NCBI GenBank assembly: GCA_025765615.1
Contig: JAIVFJ010000077.1
Location: forward strand, 1-64,000
Length of the DNA stretch: 64,000 nucleotides
DNA from: Zopfochytrium polystomum
Lineage: Eukaryota > Chytridiomycota > Chytridiomycetes > Chytridiales > Chytridiaceae
Direction of reading: 5' to 3'
Made by a program: the position numbers and the translations under genes
Shown: positions 53,010 to 63,544 of the stretch, piece after piece
How positions within the stretch are numbered: the first letter of the stretch is position 1
Layout: every line of letters begins with the position of its first letter
The notes under the pieces: model-generated
Seen by the model: only the letters and a program-made list of their open reading frames with translations
The model's database searches: none
Told to the model about the DNA's origin: nothing

Positions 53010-53580
53010 AGTAATACATGAAGCTGTCCAAAACTGGCTGATGTTTCACCTTTCTTCGCTTGTCTTTGCGAATCGGCAGGAAGACGGCGCATGACATGTC
53101 GACCGAAAAAGGAAGCCTTCAAGCAACGCAGACGGTACTTTTCAAACAGCTGGCTGTGGCACCACCTCCAATCCGCAGCTCTCTTCACGCACACCGTCTT
53201 CAACACTTGCGAAGGCCGCCCATCGCCTCCTTTGCCAAACAGTTCTTTTCATCGTCCGAAAGGCTTGGCCGATCTTCTACTGCGGGCCTTTGGAAATGTC
53301 AAATCTGTCCGCGTGCTATCCTCCGCTCCAGATCAGCCTCCGTGGTTGTGTCGCGTACTCTCAGAATGTGCGCTTGGAAGTGAACTACTTTGCTGAGCCT
53401 TCGTTTGAGCCAGCCCAGGCAGCTGTAGGCCTTCTCCGGAAAGCCGCGGAACCATCAGCATCACAAACGCTCATTCTGTCAATCAATTAGATGAGTACGC
53501 TCCAGCCCCCTGGATCCACTCCTCGAACCAACCAGCCAAGACCCTCCAATGAAAACGTTTCTGCCACTTGCGTCCATCCC
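52932..53580 (+). repeat. Repeat H, source copy at the Cys-rich gene
   Basis: Matches 41925-42570; includes the 3' end of the cysteine-rich gene. Confidence 0.85.
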
Positions 53581-54019
53581 GTCCCAAATCTTCTTAAGTG
53601 TATCCTAACCAGCGCGGCAGAACGGCAGAAAGAGCTCAACGAGGATGAATGTGATAGGCAGAGCTAGGACAGACTGTTGGCAAAAAAAATCCATTAATGC
53701 AGACACTCATGGAAAAATGAAGTGGGCTAATGCACTGTCTGCGCTTAGCTCAAAAAGGGGTGTAACAAATACAGCAGTGCACCAGTTGTGCGCTTGTGAG
53801 GCTGAGCATTTCGAATCCCTGCCTAGTTTTTGCATTAACCTACTTTGGACCACATGGATGAGAGCTCTGTCTTCACTCCACTGTCCAGTCATTGGTTGTG
53901 ACATATGGCGAAATCCTGCATAATAGGCCCACTTCCAGCTCCCAGTGCCAAATCGAAGCATATGAGGAGTCAATTCTTTGAAATAATAATTAATTTATTT
54001 AGGCGATCCCTTTCTATCA
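53581..54019. other. Spacer, no gene
   Basis: Nothing recognised apart from a weak tRNA-like phrase near 53790 (atttcgaatccctgcc). Confidence 0.4.
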
Positions 54020-54116
54020 GCCTGGTTAGCTCAGTTTGGTAGAGCGTGAGACTTTTAGGGCTTCGTGACCTATGAAAGGCATCTTAAGGTCGTGGGTTCG
54101 ACCCCCACATCGGGCG
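54020..54116 (+). tRNA. tRNA-Lys (UUU) with intron
   Basis: Acceptor GCCTGGT/ATCGGGC (one T-G pair), anticodon UUU, 23-nt intron. Confidence 0.88.
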
Positions 54117-54137
54117 TCCTTCCTCAATGTAATCACT

Positions 54138-54529
54138 CTACTCTGATTGAGTGATTGAAGTGGGGATGCTTGTTTGTGGGTGGGACCTTCTCCCCAACTT
54201 GGAGAGAAAGAGAAAAACTCTATGAATTATTGATACATAATGATGATATGCACACTGTAATAGTTGCTAGGCAAGTGTGACCATCACAGGGTCAAAACCC
54301 TCTCCTATATATCTGCTTGCTTGAGCAGAGGAGGAGGAAAACTGTTGACACTGGGTTTCTGTTCCACTTAATACTCGGAGTATTTGTCATCAGTGCAAGC
54401 CAGCGCCCAGGTCTGCATTGGCAGTGGCTCGCTCTCCCATGGGCACTGTGAGAACGATAACTGACAGTCGCAATAGGTTCAGGGCCGTCTTGTGCCTCTT
54501 GCTGCTAACCAGTCAGTTCCACCTAACAC
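54138..54529 (+). repeat. Dispersed repeat C, plus copy
   Basis: Matches 7955-8367; begins 22 bp after the tRNA-Lys gene. Confidence 0.8.
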
Positions 54530-54915
54530 TGATTTCATCTAGCCCAAAACGAGCAAATGCTGTTGCTTCAAGCAAGGAATTGGACCAGCTGCCTTTGGGT
54601 ATGAAACAAAATTAAGGGGGCTGAGTCGCAAAGAGAACATATGTTCGCACAATCTGTCTTTCAGTCCCTGATTCTTACATTGCTTCAGGAAGATTGGGAG
54701 AAGTACAAGGCTTATTTGCACTGTGCATACAAAGTGAAGAAGCATGAGATTGGAGTGCTGAAAGACCACATCCAGGTTGTTCAGGACTTCTTGAAATGTC
54801 GGCATTTGGAGAGCTGGGCATCCAGGGCTGCAAGATGAGGGCGATGAGGATGGGACTGCTGGTGACAAAAGGTGGAAAACACCACTTGTTTCTGCTTTTT
54901 CAACAAAAACTTGGA
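54530..54915 (+). repeat. Duplicated segment, copy 2
   Basis: Matches 31357-31735. Here a frame of 65 codons (54641-54838) is open but has no recognised domain. Confidence 0.75.
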
Positions 54916-54984
54916 GACACAGAAATATTCAAACAACAAAGTGCAATATGCAACACAGTTTTTGCTTTTCAGTGTTCCCCAACA

Positions 54985-55081
54985 GCCCGGTTAGCTCAGT
55001 TTGGTAGAGCGTGAGACTTTTAAGGTTGCGATGGCCGTGAAAGACATCTTAAGGTCGTGGGTTCGACCCCCACATCGGGCG
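54985..55081 (+). tRNA. tRNA-Lys (UUU) with intron
   Basis: Acceptor GCCCGGT/ATCGGGC, anticodon UUU, 23-nt intron. Confidence 0.92.
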
Positions 55082-55936
55082 CCACGGCGTGTTTCCAGGG
55101 CCTGCTTTGTTTCGCGACATCCTGTCTCGTCATTTGGCCATTATTTGCCATCATCATCATTAGCTTGAGTCCACAGGAGTTCCTCTTGGCAGTGCTTCGG
55201 TATTCGTGGCTGCTATTCAGGCCTCCCTTGGTCCCGAATATCTGACAATTAAGAAAACCTTCATTTCGATGAGGTTTTTCTCTCGTCTGCCACATCCCTT
55301 TCGGCGCAGGGGTCGCTTATCGCCAGATTCCTGAACGTGTCTGTTCGGCGCCCATCCGATCCAGATGGAAATTAGCAAAATTGGAAATTGTGCTCAGTGC
55401 CAGACGCAAATCAGGGGCCGGCGGCGGAGCTGCAGAATCCGAAAAGGTTGGGATACCGCTCTTCGCTCTGAAATGCCTTTTGTTTGCCGCAGTTGCTTGG
55501 TTGTTTTGACGCTGCAAGATCCACACCATACACACACCACGTGCGTAAGACTGCCACACGTCTCCACGCAGGTGCTGCCTCCCAAATTCCAACCTGAGCC
55601 CTTTTGCAGGAAATCGAAGTAGTTCAATGGGTTTTCGAAACCAAAGTTCTTTGGGCAAGGTCGATTTTCAGTGAAACAGACAAACGTCCTTGTCAAGAAA
55701 ACAATTTTTTGGCAAAAAAAAAGTAACAAATTGTGAAATCGATTGTGCATTGGCCAATTTTGGCAGGCAGAGGAGTGGGGAAAGTGGGGGGGAAACTTCC
55801 CCGCCGGGGGGAGGACCCATCAAACAACCCAGCACGAAGACCCAGAAATGGAAGGAGGGAAAGACCCGACCCGAAAGCAACAGAAAAAAAAAGAAAGAAA
55901 AAAAAAAAAAAGAAAAGAAAACGACCCCCCTGCCCA
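55082..55936. other. Intergenic downstream of ZZ gene
   Basis: No gene supported. An A-rich tract lies at about 55885-55920. Open frames here lack domains. Confidence 0.45.
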
Positions 55937-58900
55937 TCACCAACACGCGCTCTTCACGTCCCCCATGACCGCCTCCGCAACCCCACACAGCGGCGCAACC
56001 GCCGCATCATCGACCGCGCCGGCGTCGACGGCCCTGCGCAGGCTCGCAAGCGCCTTCACAACGTCCTCGCGGCGCGGGTCGGGGAGCCGGGCGGGGAGCG
56101 GTTTCCGGAACCCGCTGCCGTCTTCTCTGTTGTGGACGGAGGCTGCGACCATGGACTGGAGCAACGGGTACCAGCCGACGACGGCGCCGAGGAAGCGGCG
56201 GACGGTGGATAGGGCGACTTCGAGGGCGCGGTCTTTCGGGGGCGCGGCGGCGGCGGGCTGCGCGGGGAAAGCAGCAGCGGGCGGCGGCGGCGGTGGCGTT
56301 GGTCCAAAAATCTCGCCCACGAGCGGGTCCTCGGCTGCCGCCGCGGTCGCCGCGGTGGCCGGTCCACCTCCTCCGACGACGCGCGGGTTCCCGACGGGGT
56401 CGCTGAGCCTCGTCCCGGCGTCCCGGACTCTGTGCAACGGCCGCTGTTTCGCGTGTTTGCCGACGCACTTTCGGCACTCGTCAAAGTCCGGGCAGTCGAA
56501 GCAGTGGAATCGGGGCTGGGACCGGTGGATTTTGGTGTCGCAGCCGTCGCAGGTGAACTCGATGGGGCAGGGGCGCTGGAATCGTTTGAGGGCGGACTCG
56601 ACGGCGGCGAGGGCGGCGCGGAGGTCGCGGTCCTCCTCGGGCGGGGGCGTCGAGGTGGAGAGCTGCTGGAGAGTGTTGGTGCGGGAGAGGAGAGCGAGCG
56701 GGGACTCGTATCCGTTGTTGGCGGCCGCGTCGTCGTCGTCCGCGTCGTCGTCGTCCTCGTACGGTGCAAAGCGCCGCCGTCGCTTGGCCGGCCCTTGCGG
56801 AGAAATCGAGCGCGACCGTCGCCGCTCCCGGTCCCTGTCGCGGCTCCTGTCCCTGTACGCACCGCCGCCGCCGCGTCCTCTGGTGCCGCCGCTGCCGCCG
56901 CGGCGCGACGCTTTTGTCGCTATTTGCACTCTTTTCTGCCAAACAAAGGCCGTCCTCAGTAAGGCCGACTCGCTGCGGTCGATAAAGAGGTGCTCCGGCG
57001 GGGCGGGCTGGCGGCTGGGGTCGATGGCGGGCAGGGCCGGGTCGACTTTGGCGCGGCCCAGGTAGGACGTGGCGCCGGACGGCGACGGCAGATTGAACGC
57101 GAACGACAGGTCGTCCTCCCATCGCGACCGGACGCGCGGGACCGCGACTGCGTTGTGCATGACGACGCCCGTGGCACCGCTGCCGGCGAGCACGCGGAGC
57201 CACTCGTGGCCCAGCAGCGCGCCGGCGAGCGGCTCCCGCGCGAGCGAGAGCGGCACGGGCGGCACGCCGCGCCACGGGTCGCGGTCGTCGTCGTCGCCGC
57301 CGCCGAAGCCGCCGTCCTCGACCTCGCGGACAAAGATCCTCAGGCGGTTCTCGGCGAGGGCCGCGGCGCCGCCGGGGACGCGGGCGGCGACGTACAGGAG
57401 GTAGGACTGGCCGGCGCGGACGGACTGCAGTACGGCGCCGGTGGCGTCGAGGTCGGACACGTCGACGGCGGCAAAGGACGGCGCCGCGTCGCCGGCGCCG
57501 CCGTTTGCCGCCCCGACGGCGACGACCTGGACGGCGTCGACGGAGGCGGGGCCGAGGGCCGGGTGGGTGTACGGGGCGGCGAGGCCTGCGACGCGGACGG
57601 CGACGTCGACGCGGCGGAGGGCGGCGACCCAGGCGGCGAAGCTGCGGCGGAAGACGCGGTCGGCGCCCTCGGAGCCCTCTGGCGGCACGGCGAGGGCGAG
57701 GAGGGCGCCGTCGGGGGCACCGATGACGGCGGCGAGGCGCGAGGCGGTGTGCTGGTCGACCCAGGCGCCGAAGCCGGTGACGCAGCCGCCGCGGACGGTC
57801 GTTGGGGCGAAGGAAGAGGAGGTATAGGAGGACTTGGACAAGGTGCTTGTGAGGGCGGAGGCGGTGCAGGAGGAGATGAGTGCGCGCATGGCGTCGAGCG
57901 CGGCGCGCGGGCCTCCGTTGTGGCCGCCATCAGTGTCAAAGTCGATGAAGGTTTTCACGACGAACGGCTGGCCGTTGGCGGGGTGATCCCCCGACAGGTG
58001 CAGGCGCGCTTCGGCGACGATGGAAGCGGCGTCTTTCTGCGCGGCTCGAGCCGGGACGTCAAAGGATGTGCCGCCCTGCGGCCGCTGCTGTAGAATCCAC
58101 ACGGCGTGCTTTGCAATGCTCCTTGCAGTTGATCGCTGCGGCTCCGTGTGCAGCTGGGCGATGGCTGGCTTGAACGCGTCGGCGGATGGCGCAGCAGAGT
58201 GGGTCAACGCCGTGGGACCCAACAGCTCGCCCGACAGGCGAGAGATGAAGCCGACGTCGACCGTGTCGATGCGGAAGGCGAGGGTTCTTTTTCCAATAAC
58301 ACGCGTGTCAAAGACAAACACGGCGTCCGCAAAGATGTCCGTGCTGCGAACGACGCCGGCGTTGACGAGAAGAGGGAGGGAAGAGACGCGCTTGAACAGG
58401 CGACGAAGATACAGCCTGTTGAAAGCGTCGCGGACGGTTGCGCCGTTGCACTCGGCTGCCGTGCTGCCGGAAGAGTCTGTCATCGTGAGGTTTAGAAGGA
58501 GCTGCGGGCGTCCCGTCGGACTCAGTTTCGTCTGTGCGGGTGCGACGGTGAGCTGGACGCGGAGAAGCTGCGGAGCGGGCGCGCAGGGAGTCGGGGAGGT
58601 GACGGTGAGGAGTTTTTCGTCAACGGCGGAGGCGGGCTGAAGGACGACGGCGTGCGAGGCCAGCGGAGGCGGCAAATCGGCGTCAGACATTGCGTCCCAG
58701 TCTGCGTCTGGGTTCCGAATGTTGAGCCAGAAGAGGAGGAGCGTCTTTTTCGGAGGGAGACTCGGAGCGGATCCGGCAAACGTGGGCACGCCGTTCTCGT
58801 CGGGGGCCAGGTGCGACGCCGCGACGACGATTCCGTCGTCGGGCCACTGACCGACGAGATCTTGGTACGCGGCAAAGTGGGCCTTTGGATCGAGGATCGT

Positions 58901-59800
58901 GGCCGAGGCGGGTGCGCGGAGGCGGAACGAGACGGACGCCATGCCGAACGGGTCGTCGAGGGGCGCCCACGGCAGCACTAGGGCGATGGGGCGCAGTTTC
59001 GCTTGGCCAATGTCGGATCCGGTCGGATCGACGCTCATGGCGTCGTAGCAGTACGTGGCCCTGGAGACGAACCGCATCTGCACGCGACCGCGGCGGCCGA
59101 CGGGGCCGAGTTTGGCGTCGAACGAGTCGGCGCGGGAGGTGGCGAGGCCGGCGGACTGGCCCGAACCGGACTCGATGACGGCGGAGACGACGGCCTCTGC
59201 GGTGGCGGTGTAGGCGATCTTTGCGGTGATGTCCACCCACTGCATGCGGTCGGCGGAGAAGCTCTGGAAGCCCGTGGAGACGAGGACGAGCTCGATGCCG
59301 TCGCACAGCAGCGTCTTTGCGACCTTGAAGCTGACAGCCATCGACTCGTCCGGGTACGGGTTCTCAAACTCTTCGGTGAGGACGACCTGGAGGGCGCCGT
59401 CGTCGCCGAGGGAGAGGTCGTAGTCGACGGCGGAGGGGCTGAAGGCAGCGCGCGGCGGCGCCGTCGACCAGCCGACGGACGCGGCGGTCTGCAGGGCGAC
59501 GATCGAGACGTCTTTCAGCTCGACGGCGTTGGGCGGTGACTGGTTGTCGCCAGGCATCGGGGCGACGAGGGAGTAGGTGGTGGTGGTGCTGGTGCTGGTG
59601 GTGACGGGCGCGTCGTCTTGGGGGGCACCGTCATCGTCCGCCGCCGCCACCACCACAGCGACGTCGGTCGAGGGGAAGAGGAACGACGCATCGGAAGTTG
59701 CCGACCCTGAAGGGGAGGAGGAGGAGTCGGCCGCAGGAGCAGCTGGCGCGGCGAAGAACAGTCGTTGTCGTGGTGGTTGCGCGGTTGCTGCTTTCCTCAT
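55937..59800 (-). CDS. Large ZZ-type zinc-finger protein, unknown function
   Basis: A single frame of 1287 residues from the ATG at 59800 (the frame is open upstream only to a TTG). The first about 90 residues are low-complexity (Ala, Ser, Thr). The middle is long and weakly structured, with beta-rich looking segments such as VVLTEEFENPYPDESMAVSF and VSFRLRAPASATILDPKAHF. After about residue 960 comes an Arg/Ser basic tract (RDRSRDRDRERRRSRS) and KRRRR, a likely nuclear localisation signal, followed by an acidic run. A ZZ finger lies at about 1080-1115: CDGC, HCFDCPDFDEC and KC with the C-terminal His pair (HAKQRPLH). ZZ domains bind peptides such as histone H3 tails or SUMO, or act in ubiquitin pathways. 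The finger is the only domain I recognise. Divergent from the UNC93-like gene. Confidence 0.75.
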   Translation of the reverse strand: MRKAATAQPPRQRLFFAAPAAPAADSSSSPSGSATSDASFLFPSTDVAVVVAAADDDGAPQDDAPVTTSTSTTTTYSLVAPMPGDNQSPPNAVELKDVSIVALQTAASVGWSTAPPRAAFSPSAVDYDLSLGDDGALQVVLTEEFENPYPDESMAVSFKVAKTLLCDGIELVLVSTGFQSFSADRMQWVDITAKIAYTATAEAVVSAVIESGSGQSAGLATSRADSFDAKLGPVGRRGRVQMRFVSRATYCYDAMSVDPTGSDIGQAKLRPIALVLPWAPLDDPFGMASVSFRLRAPASATILDPKAHFAAYQDLVGQWPDDGIVVAASHLAPDENGVPTFAGSAPSLPPKKTLLLFWLNIRNPDADWDAMSDADLPPPLASHAVVLQPASAVDEKLLTVTSPTPCAPAPQLLRVQLTVAPAQTKLSPTGRPQLLLNLTMTDSSGSTAAECNGATVRDAFNRLYLRRLFKRVSSLPLLVNAGVVRSTDIFADAVFVFDTRVIGKRTLAFRIDTVDVGFISRLSGELLGPTALTHSAAPSADAFKPAIAQLHTEPQRSTARSIAKHAVWILQQRPQGGTSFDVPARAAQKDAASIVAEARLHLSGDHPANGQPFVVKTFIDFDTDGGHNGGPRAALDAMRALISSCTASALTSTLSKSSYTSSSFAPTTVRGGCVTGFGAWVDQHTASRLAAVIGAPDGALLALAVPPEGSEGADRVFRRSFAAWVAALRRVDVAVRVAGLAAPYTHPALGPASVDAVQVVAVGAANGGAGDAAPSFAAVDVSDLDATGAVLQSVRAGQSYLLYVAARVPGGAAALAENRLRIFVREVEDGGFGGGDDDDRDPWRGVPPVPLSLAREPLAGALLGHEWLRVLAGSGATGVVMHNAVAVPRVRSRWEDDLSFAFNLPSPSGATSYLGRAKVDPALPAIDPSRQPAPPEHLFIDRSESALLRTAFVWQKRVQIATKASRRGGSGGTRGRGGGGAYRDRSRDRDRERRRSRSISPQGPAKRRRRFAPYEDDDDADDDDAAANNGYESPLALLSRTNTLQQLSTSTPPPEEDRDLRAALAAVESALKRFQRPCPIEFTCDGCDTKIHRSQPRFHCFDCPDFDECRKCVGKHAKQRPLHRVRDAGTRLSDPVGNPRVVGGGGPATAATAAAAEDPLVGEIFGPTPPPPPPAAAFPAQPAAAAPPKDRALEVALSTVRRFLGAVVGWYPLLQSMVAASVHNREDGSGFRKPLPARLPDPRREDVVKALASLRRAVDAGAVDDAAVAPLCGVAEAVMGDVKSACW

Positions 59801-61458
59801 ACTGGATGTGTGTCGGGTGTGATTATGGGGTTGGTGGTTGATGGGGCCGTGCGATGCAGCAGCAGCAGTCGAACTACTTATACTGTGTCGTCCGACTGCG
59901 GAGGAGTCGTTTTCGTGTCGGGTGTGTGGCGGAGTCAGGCGACGCACTGTTGTTCCACACAAAAACAACCAGACCGTGATGACAAGTCACACACACACAC
60001 AGTCATGTGCCCACGTCATTGTTTGTTCATGTGGAAACAAATTACGTGTGTCAACCGACTTTGCGCGCGCTTGTCCAGCCCGCCCGCCCGAACTAACAAA
60101 CCAACCAACCAAGTTACCCAACACATCCGTTTCTTCGTGGACGGGAGGAAGGGTGGCTCGCTTGCAGCAGCGTGCTGCGCAACAGCAACTACAACTACAA
60201 CTACAACTACAACTACAACAACAACAACAACAACAACAATAGCTCAACTGTACTCACCCGGATCTGGGGTATGGCCCATGGAGGACACAAGAGCTTGTAG
60301 ACGCATTGACAAGAATGTCGTATGACGAGGGACGCATTTCTGGGCATCCACCGGAGGATCGTATTAGATTACGACGTTCAAGGGGGTGAGGGGCGGGGCT
60401 GTGGGTGGGTGACTCGCTGCCGAAAAGAAGAAAGAAAAAAAAAAGGAAAAAGAAGGCAGTGCTACGCGAAGCGCACGCTCGAAGGTGAGTGCGAAGACAG
60501 CTCGGACCAGGGACAGCAGCAGCGCGAGGGGTGGCGTAATGTGTGTGTGTGCGTGTGTGTGTGTGTGTAAGTGTTTGTGCGCGCGTGACTGAGATACGAG
60601 TGTGTGCAGGTAGGACCGAGCGAGAGAGAGAGAGAGAGAGAGTGAGAGAGCGAGAGTGAGAGAGAGGGTGAGAACGACCGCCCCGCCACAGATACCAGCC
60701 TTCGGGCGCAAGCGCGACAGAGAGAGAGACAGGCAGACAAAAGTGCGGGTCGCCCCCTCGATTACGTTTTTCAGGAGCAAACACAACAAAAACAAAACAA
60801 TCAAAGAAGAGAAAGAAAAGTAGAAAGAGAAAAAGCATGTTGTAAATTGGAATTTTTTTTTTTCGAATAGGGGGTGGCACGGACGGACTGGCTGTCAAAT
60901 GCCACCACACACACATCCAGAAAAAGAAAGTCTGTCTTCCTTCAAACGCGTCAGTCCCCGGAGGGAGGAGGAGGCCCTCGCCCGCGCAGCTCGGGACTGG
61001 TTTTTTTTTTCTTCTTTTTTTTTTCTCACGCTGCATGTCTGTCTGACGGTCAGTCTGTCTGACTGTCTGACTGTCTGGCTGTTTGTGTGTGTGTGTGTGT
61101 GTGTGTGCGTGTGTGTGTGTTGGTGTGCAACCTCCCCCCAACAACAACATCAACAACGGACGACGAAAGAAGAACAACAAAAACAAAAGGAGCAGATAAG
61201 GAGAAGCAGCCCCTTATATATATATATATATATATATATATTCATTTGATCTATCTATCCAGACCGCCCTCCACTCACTCACTCGGTCGTTCGTTTCACT
61301 CTTCCGCTCGCTTCGTGGTCTGTCGTCTGCTGCCGTCAGTCCTACATATTCGTCGTCGTCGTCGTCGTCTTTATCGCAGCAGCAGCAGCAGAAGCAGAAG
61401 CAAGCAGGCCGCCCCACCTCTCATCCACCCCGCCACGCCCACTCACCCACCAACCCAA
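59801..61458. other. Divergent promoter region rich in simple repeats
   Basis: Contains CA repeats (59990-60001), a CAACTA/CAA tract (60180-60240), GT (60541-60566), GA (60627-60665), GT (61083-61118) and TA (61215-61241) tracts. No gene is supported: frames across it are low complexity. Confidence 0.6.
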
Positions 61459-61820
61459 ATGCCCGACGACGACGCCACCGCCGCCGCCGCCGCCGCCGCG
61501 AGCCCCGGTGACTTTATCGCCGCAACCACCACCGAGCGGTCTCCCGCCGCCGACGAGCCCGCCGCCGCGGCCGGCTCTCCAGTCGGCTGGATGTACCGTC
61601 CCTTCCTGGTGACCGGCGGCGCGCGGTACTACTACGCGTCGCCGCTGGTGCAGCTGGTGATAGTGGCGTTCGTGTGCTTCCTGTGCCCGGGCATGTTCAA
61701 CGCGCTGAACGGGCTCGGCGGCGGCGGGCAGGTCGACCAGACGGCCGCCGACAATGCAAACACGGCGCTGTACACGATGTTTGCCGTGTTTGGTGGGTGT
61801 CACGTGTTATTGGACGTGTG

Positions 61821-61859
<39 letters not shown>

Positions 61860-63436
61860 CGAGAGAGTGAGGGCGAGTGTGTGGCAGTGGGGTGTGGGAG
61901 TCGGTGTATGAGTGTGAGAACGGGAAGTGTGTGTGTGTGTGTTTGGGAGTGTGTGAGATAGAGATGCGTGCGTGTGTGTCTGTTCGCCTTTCCAGTTTCC
62001 CCCTTTTTCGTCAGTTGTTTGTCTCCAAATTCTAACAACAAAAACAAAAAAAAAAAAACAAAAAAAAAAACAACAAAAAACAACAGGCTTCTTCAGCGGC
62101 ACGATCGTCAACACGTTCGGCATCAAGGCGTCGCTCTCGTTCGGCGGCCTCGGCTACTGCGTCTACGTCGCGTCGTTTCTGTCCTACTCGCACACCGCCA
62201 ACGACGGCTTTGTCGTCTTTGCGGGCGCCCTGCTCGGATGCTGCGCGGGCCTGCTCTGGGGCGCGCAGGGCACCATCATGATGTCGTACCCGGACGAGGC
62301 CGCAAAGGGCAGATACATTTCAATCTTTTGGATGATCTTTAACCTGGGCGCGGTCATTGGCGCGTTGGTACGTGTGTGGAATGCCTTTTTTTTTTTCTTT
62401 TAAGGTTTTGCGCTGTCACACGCGGATGCGCATTGGACGACAACAAACACATTCTCTCACACACTCACTCGCTCACATACGCACGAACAAATAAACACAG
62501 ATCCCGCTAGCGCAGAACCTCAACAACACGGCCTCCAGCACCGTCTCGGACGGCACGTACGTCGGCTTCATCGTGCTGACGTTCCTCGGCGCGGTCCTCG
62601 CCTGGTGCCTGGTCGACGCCAAGCACGTGGTCCGCGACGACGGTTCGCACGTGATTCTCAAAAAGCACCCGACGGTGGCCAGCGAGCTGCTCGGTCTGTG
62701 GGAGACGATCACGTCCGAGCCGTTCATCCTGCTTCTCTTCCCCATGTTCTTCTCGAGCAACTGGTTCTACACGTACCAGTTCAACGCCATCAACGGGTCG
62801 TACTTCAACACGCGCACCCGCGCGCTCAACAACATCGCTTACTGGACGGCCCAGATCGTCGGCGCGGGGGCGCTGGGGTGGCTGCTGGACCTCGAGATCG
62901 GCGGCAAACCCGCGGCGCCGCGGCCGACGCGGGCGCGGTGGGCGTGGGCGGGGATGCTCGCGTTCACGATGGTGCTGTGGGGCGGGGGCTGGTCGTTCCA
63001 GAGCGGGTTCGACCGGGACACCGCGATCGTCGCGGCGGACTGGATGTCGAGCGGGTACGGCGGGCCGCTGGTGCTGTACATCCTGTACGGGGTGTACGAC
63101 GCGGCGTGGCAGACGTTTGTGTACTGGCTGATGGGCAGCCTGACGAACAGCGGGCGCAAGCTGGCCAACTACGCCGGGTTCTACAAGGGCATCCAGTCGG
63201 CGGGCGCCGCGGTCATGTGGCGGCTGGACGCGCTCAAGATGTCGTTCAGGGGCGAGTTTTTCTCGTCGTGGTTCTTGCTCGTCGGCGCACTCGTCGTCGC
63301 GCTGCCCGTCGTCCTGACCAAAGTCAAGGAGCACGTGCCCGAGGCCGACGATATCAAGTTTTCCGGCGACGACACTTCCGACTCGGACACTCTCGATGTG
63401 GCTGCCTTGGAGTCCGTCAAGGTCCATGCAAAGTGA
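61459..63436 (+). CDS. UNC93-like MFS membrane transporter
   Basis: Three exons (61459-61792, 62087-62367, 62501-63436) give 516 residues. Introns of 294 and 133 bp begin GTGGGT and GTACGT and end CAACAG and ACACAG. After an Ala-rich cytosolic N-terminus come transmembrane helices in the order expected of fungal UNC93/DUF895 proteins: PLVQLVIVAFVCFLCPGMFN with LNGLGGGGQ, then SLSFGGLGYCVYVASFL, AGALLGCCAGLLWGAQGTIM, SYPDEAAKGRYISIFWMIFN with LGAVIGAL, and YVGFIVLTFLGAVLAW. The second half contains LLLFPMFFSSNWFYTYQFN and FNTRTRALNNIAYWTAQIVG. The acidic C-terminal tail may be cytosolic. The substrate is not known for fungal members. Introns hold GT and A tracts. Confidence 0.92.
61821..61858 (+). 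repeat. (GT)n in intron 1 of UNC93-like gene
   Basis: About 17 GT units, 30 bp after the splice donor. Confidence 0.9.
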
Positions 63437-63449
63437 AGAGAGGGAGAGC

Positions 63450-63544
<95 letters not shown>

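Noticed and set aside
52440..53206. Minus-strand Gln/Ser/His-rich frame across the Cys-rich gene
   Set aside because: Low-complexity complement of TGC/GAC codons; the plus frame has an ATG, a hydrophobic start and ordered repeats.
60180..60240. Possible poly-Gln or CRISPR-like array
   Set aside because: A CAA/CAACTA simple repeat with no spacers and no supported coding frame.
63451..63541. Long GT array as a functional element
   Set aside because: Ordinary microsatellite in a 3' flank; nothing in the sequence shows a role.
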